Assembly (NCBI GenBank): GCA_955652855.1 | Contig: CATPCN010000107.1 | Location: 1 to 7,598 of the forward strand | Length of the DNA: 7,598 nt | Reading direction: 5' to 3' | Origin: an uncultured Chthoniobacterales bacterium | GTDB lineage: Bacteria > Verrucomicrobiota > Verrucomicrobiae > Chthoniobacterales > UBA10450 | Shown here: piece by piece, positions 1 through 6,385 of the stretch | Position numbering within the stretch: position 1 is the stretch's first letter | Layout of the letters: each line of letters begins with the position of its first letter | Notes under the pieces: model-generated | What the model saw: the letters and a program-made list of their open reading frames with translations, nothing else | The model's database searches: none | What the model was told of the DNA's origin: nothing | Made by a program: the position numbers and the translations under genes

Positions 1-993
1 GTAAACGCCGAAGCGAAGGCCGAGGTGCAGGCTGCGGCGAAGGGTCGCGGAGAAAACGCCGAAGCGTATCGGCTCTACCTGCAGGCACGATTCTTCGAGG
101 AGCGCCCTACCCGGGAGGATATCGCCAAGGCCATCGACTATTACCAGCAGGCCCTGGCAATTGATCCGGCGTACGCGCTCGCATGGGCGGGACTCGGGAG
201 TGCCCATGCCAATCAAAGCGGGTACTACGCACAGAAAGTGAACGAGGGATTCCGCAAGGGACGCGAGGCCGCGGAACGGGCCTTGCAGCTGGAACCGGAT
301 CTCGCCGAAGCGCATGAGGCGCTGGGACGGATCCAGATGTGGCATGACTGGGATTGGGAGGCGGCAGATGCCTCGTTCCGTCGGGCGCTGGAACTCGCGC
401 CGGGCAACGTCCACGTCATCCGCAGCGCTGCGCTGCTGGCAAATAACCTTGGTAGGCCGCATGAGGCGTTCGAATTACTCCAACGAGCCATAACGTTCGA
501 CCCGCTGAATGCGGCGGTTCATCGATCGCTGGCGTGGGTGTGCACGTCGGCAGGTGACATCGCGGCAGCGGAGGTCGCGGCGAAAAAGGGAATCGAGCTC
601 AATCCTAAAGGCGATCTCACCCATGCGTGGATGGGCGTCGTGCGCCTGAACCAGGGGCGGCTCGACGAGGCGCTGAAGGAAATCGAGCACGAGGGGTTCG
701 GCATCTTCCGCTCGCAGGGCCTAGCGATCGTTCACCACGCACGCGGCCGCACCGCGGAGTCGGATGCCGCGTTGCGGCAACTCATCGAGATCGGTGCGGA
801 AGGCTCAGCGTTCCAGATTGCCGAAGCGTACGCATACCGGGGCAACGCCGACGCCGCGTTCGACTGGCTGGAGCGCGCATATGTACAGCGTGACGCGGGG
901 ATCCCCACGGCGAAACAATCCGCTTTCCTGCGGAACATCCACGGCGACCCGCGCTGGCGGCCGTTTCTCGAGAAGTTGCGGCTGGCGGACTGA
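1..993 (+). CDS. TPR-repeat protein, C-terminal part (5' end outside window)
   Basis: The frame is open from base 1 to a TGA at 991-993, giving 330 residues. The GTG at 25 is not a credible start, because the codons before it read on smoothly, so the N-terminus is missing. The visible part is a chain of tetratricopeptide repeats: AIDYYQQALAIDPAYALAW (from about 130), a unit with RALQLEPDLAEAHEALGR (about 280-333), RRALELAPGNVHVIRSAALL (about 382-441), LQRAITFDPLNAAVHRSLAW (about 478-537) and AAKKGIELNP. The end, with AFDWLERAYVQRDAGI and DPRWRPFLEKLRL, is the usual finish of TPR regions in TolB-like/adenylate-cyclase or winged-helix regulator proteins. That family assignment rests on style and memory, since the diagnostic N-terminal domain is not visible. 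TPRs are protein-binding scaffolds. Third-position GC is higher than in the genes to the right, and the gene is separated from them by 380 bases, so it is probably not part of the cassette. Confidence 0.85.
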   Translation, partial: VNAEAKAEVQAAAKGRGENAEAYRLYLQARFFEERPTREDIAKAIDYYQQALAIDPAYALAWAGLGSAHANQSGYYAQKVNEGFRKGREAAERALQLEPDLAEAHEALGRIQMWHDWDWEAADASFRRALELAPGNVHVIRSAALLANNLGRPHEAFELLQRAITFDPLNAAVHRSLAWVCTSAGDIAAAEVAAKKGIELNPKGDLTHAWMGVVRLNQGRLDEALKEIEHEGFGIFRSQGLAIVHHARGRTAESDAALRQLIEIGAEGSAFQIAEAYAYRGNADAAFDWLERAYVQRDAGIPTAKQSAFLRNIHGDPRWRPFLEKLRLAD

Positions 994-1111
994 TTTCGTG
1001 TAAAGGCCCGCAGTGCGTGGCACCAATTACGGCGTGTGTCGAACGTAGTTGTCGGCGACTCTACCGAGCCCTTCGCTCTGAATACCGAGTTCTGCGCACC
1101 CCGTTCCACGA

Positions 1112-1141
1112 GCTCAGTGGGAGGAGACTTCGACACTGAGC
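1112..1141. repeat. Inverted repeat, possible stem-loop
   Basis: GCTCAGTG (1112-1119) and CACTGAGC (1134-1141) are perfect reverse complements separated by 14 bases. The hairpin lies about 120 bases downstream of the TPR gene stop. No run of T follows the stem (the next bases are ATTCTGTTC), so a classical rho-independent terminator is not well supported. It could be a weak terminator, a protein-binding palindrome or chance. Confidence 0.35.
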
Positions 1142-1267
1142 ATTCTGTTCGCCGTGTGCCCAGTGTTCGTCCGCGCAGCGTGTCGGGCGAGCGCGCCACA
1201 TAGCACCTGCTACCACGCAAGGAGATCGCTAAGCGCCCACACTTCGCGAGCATTAGCCAAACAAGGC

Positions 1268-1296
1268 TTGAACGCTCGTTCGGTATAGGTAAGAAT
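1268..1296 (+). promoter_or_regulatory. Weak sigma-70-like promoter candidate for the cassette
   Basis: TTGAAC (1268-1273) and AAGAAT (1291-1296) lie 17 bases apart, each matching four of six consensus positions. Transcription from here would begin near 1303, about 70 bases before the methyltransferase ATG and just before the GAGGAG and ATG of the small leader frame. In GC-rich DNA such matches are only mildly informative, but it is the best-placed pair I found upstream of the operon. Confidence 0.25.
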
Positions 1297-1320
1297 ACAG
1301 TGCGCCGGTACCGAGGAGTC

Positions 1321-1377
1321 ATGGCCAACGCACATTTCATCCCCGGCTTCAGGCCAGTCAACAAAACGATGAAATGA
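1321..1377 (+). CDS. Possible leader peptide coupled to the methyltransferase start
   Basis: An ATG at 1321 preceded by GAGGAG (1313-1318, only two bases away) opens an 18-codon frame encoding MANAHFIPGFRPVNKTMK. Its TGA stop (1375-1377) overlaps the methyltransferase ATG as ATGA (1374-1377). The methyltransferase has no Shine-Dalgarno sequence of its own and no alternative upstream start, so ribosomes terminating here could reinitiate on it. The same frame continues upstream as HTH-like text, so it may instead be the tail of a decayed gene. The ribosome-site spacing is shorter than usual, which lowers confidence. Confidence 0.3.
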   Translation: MANAHFIPGFRPVNKTMK

Positions 1378-2603
1378 GCCGACCTAGGGGAGTTCTGTCC
1401 TTATTCACTGGGGCCGGAGGGCTTGATCTGGGCCTTGAGGCTGCCGGCTTTTCTACGTTGCTGTGCCTGGAGAATGATTCAGACGCTCTGGCAACGTTGC
1501 GGGCAAATCGGCCAGGGTGGGCTATTGCCGAGCAACACGACGCAATCGAATTCGCGAAAGATCCCGGAAAAGGTCTGCGGCGTGCGGGCGTGAAACGGCT
1601 CGACATTGCTCTTATTGCCGGCGGCCCTCCTTGTCAGCCATTTTCGAAGGCAGGCAACTGGACCGACCTCGGCCCACGCCGAATGGGGGACCCAAGAGCG
1701 TGCTCTATTCGCGCCTACATGCAGATAGTCGAACATGTTCGCCCGGAAATGTTGCTTTTCGAAAATGTGCCGGGCTTTGCATCCAACGGTCGAGCGGATG
1801 GCTTTAGGTCATTCTCGCGGGGCCTAAGTCGAATCAACGCACTTCATCGAACCAAGTACCAACCGCAGCTGTTTCGGATTAACGCTGCAGAATACGGCGT
1901 TCCGCAGCTTCGCGAGCGTGTGTTTGTAGTGGCCCATCGCAGAGGTCGGCTCCTGTACCTACCGCCACCAACCCACGGCCCAAAGAGTTCGAAGGCGTTG
2001 CCGTATGCAACGGCGTGGGACGCGATTGGCGATCTGGACAGCGACGACGATCAACTGTTGCCAACTGGGCGCTGGGCTGCACTGCTTCCATCAATTCCGG
2101 AAGGCCACAATTATCTTTGGCACACCCCTGGACAAGGTGGCAGTCCGCTGTTCGGGTGGAGAACGCGCTATTGGTCGTTCCTTCTGAAGCTAGCCAAGAG
2201 TCGACCTTCTTGGACTTTGTCCGCTTCGCCCGGGCCTGCTATTGGGCCATTCCATTGGCGCAACCGGATGCTTTCGGTATTGGAAATGGCGCGTCTACAA
2301 ACGTTCCCCTCCAATTACACAATTGTAGGTGACCGTCGATCCGCGCAACGTCAATTGGGAAATGCGGTCCCAGCAGCACTCGCGGAATTTCTCGGGTTGC
2401 AAATACGTCGACAGCTGTTACTAGACGATGCGAGCCCTCATACATTGACCCTCGCTCCACGCGCGACAACTATCGCACCGCCCCCGGAACCGTTGTTGAA
2501 CATACCGCCGGAGTACTTGTACCTTCAAGGCGCGCACGCCGCACATCCGGGAACGGGAAAAGGTCCCGCTCGTATTCCTGCGGCATTGCGGGCCGCCACG
2601 TGA
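1374..2603 (+). CDS. C5-cytosine DNA methyltransferase (Dcm/PF00145 family)
   Basis: This 409-residue enzyme transfers a methyl group from S-adenosylmethionine to carbon 5 of cytosine in a specific DNA sequence. The family motifs appear in order: motif I FTGAGGLDLG (residues 11-20, SAM binding), an acidic site in LENDSDA (32-38), motif IV GGPPCQPFS (83-91, catalytic Cys87), motif VI ENVPGF (130-135), motif VIII QLFRINAAEYGVPQLRERVF (about 165-184), motif IX around EMARLQTFP (304-312) and motif X QRQLGNAVPAALAEF (325-339). The stretch at about 190-295 should hold the target-recognition part. It contains PLFGWRTRYWSFLLKLAKSR and GPFHWRNR. The recognition sequence cannot be deduced. About 65 residues after motif X form a Pro/Ala-rich tail. 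ATG 1374 is the only possible start, because TAA at 1290-1292 closes the frame upstream without another start codon. It is the first gene of the operon and overlaps the GHKL gene by four bases. Confidence 0.96.
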   Translation: MSRPRGVLSLFTGAGGLDLGLEAAGFSTLLCLENDSDALATLRANRPGWAIAEQHDAIEFAKDPGKGLRRAGVKRLDIALIAGGPPCQPFSKAGNWTDLGPRRMGDPRACSIRAYMQIVEHVRPEMLLFENVPGFASNGRADGFRSFSRGLSRINALHRTKYQPQLFRINAAEYGVPQLRERVFVVAHRRGRLLYLPPPTHGPKSSKALPYATAWDAIGDLDSDDDQLLPTGRWAALLPSIPEGHNYLWHTPGQGGSPLFGWRTRYWSFLLKLAKSRPSWTLSASPGPAIGPFHWRNRMLSVLEMARLQTFPSNYTIVGDRRSAQRQLGNAVPAALAEFLGLQIRRQLLLDDASPHTLTLAPRATTIAPPPEPLLNIPPEYLYLQGAHAAHPGTGKGPARIPAALRAAT

Positions 2604-4183
2604 ACGCGCACTCGCCGACTCTTCCGGCCTTGGTAGAAATTCGGCCGGAGGTCGCGATCTTCTCGGCCTTTTCGCGTCTGAACTACAAGGCCTGGTACGC
2701 GCTAGGCGAGTTCGTCGACAACGCACTCCAAAGTTATCTCGCTTGGGTGGCCAGCGGTGATGCAGCAGCAAATGGCGTGCGACCACTGAAAATAGGAATA
2801 ACGATCGCAGACAGCGGAATCGAGATTCGCGACAACGCGGCGGGTATCCCATGGGCCGATTTCCCGCGGGCTTTCATGCCCGCAAGCCCGCCGCCTGATC
2901 GGTCTGGACTATCGGAGTACGGGTTAGGCATGAAGGCAGCCGCTTGCTGGTTCGCCAAGCATTGGTCCGTATGCACCTCCGCAATTGGTGAGCCTGTGGA
3001 GAGAACTATCACCTTTGATGTGCCGCATATCACAAGTAACAAGATCAACAGATTACCAATTAGAGAAGCACCGGCACCAGCCCCCGCACACTACACGGTA
3101 GTCCGTCTATCCGATCTGAATATAACGCCGAGAGGGCGCACGATTGAAAAGATTCGGCGCCATCTCGAGAGTATCTACAGAGTATTCATCCGAGAAGGCA
3201 CGGTCGAGATCAGGGTAAATGATATCCCGCTGGTGTTTGAGTCCCCGCAGCTTCTGGCCGCACCTTGGTATCTCAATCCTGATCAGCCTCCGCAGCTCTG
3301 GCGGAAGGAGTTCTCGCTTCAGTTAGACGAAAAGCATCGCATCTGGGGTTGGGCGGGACTGCTAAAGAGAGCAAGCGTGACCAATGCTGGATTGTCGATA
3401 TTTCGACGAATGCGCCTAATCGAAGGCAGCTACGGGGAAGCGTATCGGCCCGAGACACTATTTCGCAAATCAAATACGTTCACATACCAGCGCCTCGTAG
3501 GGGAACTGTTCGTCGAGGGCTTTGTTACGTCCCATACCAAGGATGGCATTCAGTGGTCGGATTGGGAGGACGACGTGCTCGCGTGGCTGAAGGCGGAGCT
3601 TGATTGCGACCCACTTCCACTGCTGAGACAAGCCGAAGGCTACCGCGTCAGTCGGCCAACCAACAGCCTCTCGCTTGATCGGGTGGCTTCGGAGACGCGT
3701 GATTTAGTTGCGCAGCGCGTACCCCCGCTAGTAGATCAGCAGCTGAGTATTGGACCGGACTCAACCCAACTGCCGACAATGCTTCAACCTGCTCAGATGG
3801 TCGAGCAGCGCCACGTTTCTTTCCGATTACAGCATTCGGGCGAAGAATGGAGAGTCGAGATTGACCTGATTGCTGAACCGGAGACAGAACCGTGGCTAGC
3901 CCTCGCAGGTGCAAGTCAACCCGGGGGACGAGATCTCAAGATACGCGTAAACCTATCGCACCCATTCATGTTGCGTTTCGCAACGCCGTCTGGGATTGAG
4001 ATAAGGCCAATCGTTCGGCTGGCGGTGGGTTTCGCGGTCGCGGAGGCAACGGCGCGCGCGACAGGAGTTGACCGAGCGGGAACGATCCGACGAAACCTAA
4101 ACCAGTTGCTCCGCGATGCGCTTTCCGCGCCGGCGACCGATTTGGAAGAGCAATCTCGCGATTCGGAGGACGAGGATGCCTAG
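2600..4183 (+). CDS. GHKL ATPase, MORC/paraMORC-like
   Basis: This 527-residue protein has a GHKL (gyrase, Hsp90, histidine kinase, MutL) ATP-binding fold at its N-terminus. The N box is GEFVDNALQS (residues 36-45, with Glu37 and Asn41 as the expected catalytic base and Mg ligand). The G1 box is RDNAAGIP (77-84) and the G2 box is SEYGLGMKAAA (105-115). A second part resembles the S5-like transducer domain, with NAGLSIFRRMRLIEGSYGE (262-280) and TKDGIQWSDWEDD (313-325), the typical MORC/paraMORC arrangement. The C-terminal third (about 390-527) is unassigned and ends in an acidic tail (DLEEQSRDSEDEDA). In relatives the ATPase closes as a clamp and is thought to remodel or compact DNA. The GTG start at 2600 is part of GTGA shared with the upstream stop, without a clear Shine-Dalgarno sequence, suggesting coupled translation. 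No transmembrane segment or signal peptide is evident, so it should be cytosolic. Confidence 0.9.
   Translation: MNAHSPTLPALVEIRPEVAIFSAFSRLNYKAWYALGEFVDNALQSYLAWVASGDAAANGVRPLKIGITIADSGIEIRDNAAGIPWADFPRAFMPASPPPDRSGLSEYGLGMKAAACWFAKHWSVCTSAIGEPVERTITFDVPHITSNKINRLPIREAPAPAPAHYTVVRLSDLNITPRGRTIEKIRRHLESIYRVFIREGTVEIRVNDIPLVFESPQLLAAPWYLNPDQPPQLWRKEFSLQLDEKHRIWGWAGLLKRASVTNAGLSIFRRMRLIEGSYGEAYRPETLFRKSNTFTYQRLVGELFVEGFVTSHTKDGIQWSDWEDDVLAWLKAELDCDPLPLLRQAEGYRVSRPTNSLSLDRVASETRDLVAQRVPPLVDQQLSIGPDSTQLPTMLQPAQMVEQRHVSFRLQHSGEEWRVEIDLIAEPETEPWLALAGASQPGGRDLKIRVNLSHPFMLRFATPSGIEIRPIVRLAVGFAVAEATARATGVDRAGTIRRNLNQLLRDALSAPATDLEEQSRDSEDEDA
4165..4170 (+). promoter_or_regulatory. Shine-Dalgarno that decides the Z1 gene start
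   Basis: GGAGGA lies inside the end of the GHKL gene, five bases before the ATG at 4176. It is the strongest ribosome-binding site in the cassette. It supports 4176 over the in-frame ATG at 4116, whose extra 20 residues are arginine-rich and fall inside the upstream gene. Confidence 0.75.
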
Positions 4184-6380
4184 AAGAAACGACGGCATCC
4201 TCGATGGGCAGGTGCAAGTACGACCAGCGGCAACGTCTGGACAACCACGTGTCGTAGTCGGAGAGGCCACTTTCGGACTGCTTCAGTGGTTGCAAGATCA
4301 CGAAGGATTCGACCAAGCGGGCACCGACCGGCTGCGGGCAGAGTCGGTGAATGTGATTTCCGGCTGCCTCTCGCCAACTAGCTCTGGCCAAAAGACGGGT
4401 CTGGTTTGTGGTTATGTCCAGAGCGGAAAGACCGCCTCCATCGAGACCGTATCTGCGCTGGCACGCGATAACGAATACAAGATTGTGATCCTGCTCGCGG
4501 GCGTGACGACCAACCTGGTCGATCAGTCAAGCAAGCGAATGACTCATCTTCGACTCGGCGCAGGCGGGTACGCCTGGGTAATGTGGAATAACCCCACCCT
4601 TCGAGTCCGATCTGAGCTGGAAAACCTTGTTAACGAGTGGCGAAGCGCGGGGGCGGGAACGCTTCCACAGAGCCGCACACTATTCGTCACCGTGATGAAG
4701 CAGGCGAACCATTTGAAGCACCTGGCCGATTTGCTGAGGTCAGTCACGCTTCGAGGTGTCTCGGCAGTTGTATTCGACGACGAGGCCGATCAGGCAAGTC
4801 TGAACACCCGCCCGCTTGATCCAAGACCGAGCACGATATACACGCGTATCGGCGAACTTCGAGCGGTTCTTCTAAGTCATACGCTGCTGCAATACACGGC
4901 CACCCCACAGGCGCCGCTGCTGATCAGCAGAATCGACGCGCTCTCCGCCGACTTCGCGGAAGTTATCTCTCCAGGGCGTGATTACACTGGCGGCACTATA
5001 TTTTTCCGCGAGCGAAAGGCCGACCTCGTTCGAGAAATTCCCACGGGCGAGATCATCGACCCGCGAAGCCTACCTGTTGACCCACCACAGACGCTCCTTG
5101 AAGCGCTGGCTGTGTACTACCTTGGTGTAGCCGCAGCGTACGCTTCTGCAGGACCAGCTGGACCGGAAGGCAATCGGTCGATGCTTATCCACCCACATCA
5201 AACTCGACCTGTTCACGATTGGTGCCTGCGTGTCGTCGATAGGGTTCAGCAAGACTGGGTGAACATACTCACGAACCCGATGGAACCGGACCGGCCTGCA
5301 TTGTTGCAGATGTTCCGCACGCTATATGCGGATCTGCAACGGACGGAGCCGCAGATTCCGAATTTTGATGAAGTTGAGAGGACTCTGGTAACTGCTATCC
5401 GAAGAACGGCGCCCCGGCTGGTGAATAGCAACGATGGTCGGGAAGTAGATTGGGCTAACAACTTTTCCCACATCCTCGTTGGAGGAGAGAAACTCGGACG
5501 CGGCTACACGGTAAAGGGGTTAACCGTTACATACATGCCCCGAGGACCGGGGCAATGGAATGCAGATACCGTTCAACAGCGGGCCCGGTTCTTTGGGTAC
5601 CACTGGAGCTACCTCGGGTTGTGCCGGGTCTACCTCCACCCCGACATCGTGGACATCTATACCGAATACCTCCAACACGAGGAAGACGTCCGATCAAAGA
5701 TTCATACTCACCGAGGCCGGCCACTTCAAGAACTGAAGCGCGCCTTCTATCTTGAATCGAGCCAACGTCCAACGCGGCATAATGTCCTGACTCGGCTCTA
5801 TCAGCGGCCGCTGAGTGCAGAATGGTTTGAACAACGGTGGCCCCACGCAAATCCTACAGTTGCTATCGCAAACACGCGATTAACTACCCGCTTAAAGCGC
5901 GCATTGCGACTCGCCACTGACAGCGATTTTCCTCAGCACAAGTTCGCTCGCGCAAGTCTTCAGGACGTCCTGCAAAACTATCTCGCTCTTTTCGCTTGTT
6001 CGGATGACCGAGACGAGTCTAACCTCTACGCCATCATAACGGTCTTGACGGGCTACGCGAGAGAGAACCCCGATTCGGCGTGCCTCATATACTCTATGAG
6101 TGACGGTCTGGACCCGCGAGACCGCCAACAGTCGCCCCAACTCAAAGACGTAAACGTCCAGCAGGGTCGCTCCAGTGCCGGTGCCGCCAGCTATCCCGGC
6201 GACAAAGCATTCGTCGACCTAGACGTGGCCACCCTCCAGCTTCACAACATTCGTGTGCGGCAACCAGGTCCTCGTGGCCGTGGCGCCATCGTCGCAGACA
6301 GTGTGACTGCGCTTGCCATTCGACTACCTGAACCATTGCGCAGAAGATTGAGGGACGTAATAGTGCAGCCCGACCACTAG
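4176..6380 (+). CDS. Z1-domain helicase-like P-loop ATPase
   Basis: The protein has 734 residues from the chosen ATG. Its P-loop core is related to superfamily 2 helicases and carries the Z1 domain (PF10593). Motifs seen are Walker A CGYVQSGKTASIE (78-90), Walker B VVFDDEAD (198-205), TATPQAP (241-247, motif III-like), LVGGEKLGRGYTVKGLTV (434-451, motif V-like) and DTVQQRARFFGYH (464-476, motif VI with likely arginine-finger residues). These are the hallmark Z1 signatures. The region after about 560 is less conserved and unassigned. The likely role is an ATP-driven DNA translocase or remodeller feeding a nuclease. That role comes from family context and is not demonstrated for Z1 proteins as far as I know. 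The gene starts eight bases inside the GHKL gene. An ATG at 4116 would add 20 residues but lies further into the upstream gene and lacks the strong ribosome site. Confidence 0.93.
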   Translation: MPRRNDGILDGQVQVRPAATSGQPRVVVGEATFGLLQWLQDHEGFDQAGTDRLRAESVNVISGCLSPTSSGQKTGLVCGYVQSGKTASIETVSALARDNEYKIVILLAGVTTNLVDQSSKRMTHLRLGAGGYAWVMWNNPTLRVRSELENLVNEWRSAGAGTLPQSRTLFVTVMKQANHLKHLADLLRSVTLRGVSAVVFDDEADQASLNTRPLDPRPSTIYTRIGELRAVLLSHTLLQYTATPQAPLLISRIDALSADFAEVISPGRDYTGGTIFFRERKADLVREIPTGEIIDPRSLPVDPPQTLLEALAVYYLGVAAAYASAGPAGPEGNRSMLIHPHQTRPVHDWCLRVVDRVQQDWVNILTNPMEPDRPALLQMFRTLYADLQRTEPQIPNFDEVERTLVTAIRRTAPRLVNSNDGREVDWANNFSHILVGGEKLGRGYTVKGLTVTYMPRGPGQWNADTVQQRARFFGYHWSYLGLCRVYLHPDIVDIYTEYLQHEEDVRSKIHTHRGRPLQELKRAFYLESSQRPTRHNVLTRLYQRPLSAEWFEQRWPHANPTVAIANTRLTTRLKRALRLATDSDFPQHKFARASLQDVLQNYLALFACSDDRDESNLYAIITVLTGYARENPDSACLIYSMSDGLDPRDRQQSPQLKDVNVQQGRSSAGAASYPGDKAFVDLDVATLQLHNIRVRQPGPRGRGAIVADSVTALAIRLPEPLRRRLRDVIVQPDH

Positions 6381-6385
6381 CGGAC

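Larger units (their letters stand above)
994..1373. other. Intergenic region between TPR gene and cassette
   Basis: This stretch of 380 bases has no convincing full-length gene on either strand. A long minus-strand frame (732-1364) runs across it but mostly opposes the TPR gene and yields arginine- and serine-rich text without a recognisable domain. I see a perfect 8-base-pair inverted repeat (1112-1119 with 1134-1141), a weak sigma-70-like hexamer pair (1268-1296), and a + strand frame from 1204 to 1377 with helix-turn-helix-like text. The composition is less orderly than in the flanking genes, as expected at an island boundary or for decayed DNA. I see no tRNA gene or attachment-site duplication. 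Confidence 0.6.
1204..1377 (+). pseudogene. Possible remnant of a helix-turn-helix (transposase-like) reading frame
   Basis: Between a TAG at 1201-1203 and a TGA at 1375-1377 the frame is open for 57 codons. Its translation contains SQTRLERSFGIGKNTVRRYR followed by a stretch with FIPGFRPVNKT. The pattern of a hydrophobic helix, an FGIGKNTV turn and an RRYR recognition-helix end is how the N-terminal HTH of several transposase families reads. No ATG, GTG or TTG opens the frame before the GTG at 1300, which falls inside the motif, so an intact HTH protein cannot be made from here. This is either a decayed fragment of a mobile element at the cassette edge or chance. The recognition is visual and tentative. 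Confidence 0.22.

Noticed and set aside
25..27. GTG as start of the TPR gene
   Set aside because: The frame is open to the window edge and the preceding codons continue the same helical text, so the gene is truncated by the window.
1036..1136. GTGTCGAA (1036-1043) and TTCGACAC (1129-1136) inverted repeat
   Set aside because: Only eight bases with an 85-base gap and no extension on either side; expected by chance at this length.
732..1364. Long minus-strand frame of 210 codons across the intergenic region
   Set aside because: About 40 percent opposes the well-supported TPR gene, and the translation is rich in Arg and Ser with no recognisable domain, as expected for antisense of GC-rich coding DNA.
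2421..2852. Minus-strand 143-codon frame across the methyltransferase/GHKL junction
   Set aside because: Arg- and Cys-rich shadow translation opposite two strongly supported genes.
4116..4175. Upstream ATG for the Z1 gene at 4116
   Set aside because: It adds 20 arginine-rich residues inside the GHKL gene, while ATG 4176 has a strong GGAGGA five bases before it.
5527..5850. Minus-strand 107-codon frame within the Z1 gene
   Set aside because: It lies opposite the conserved Z1 motif VI region, with no domain or ribosome site.
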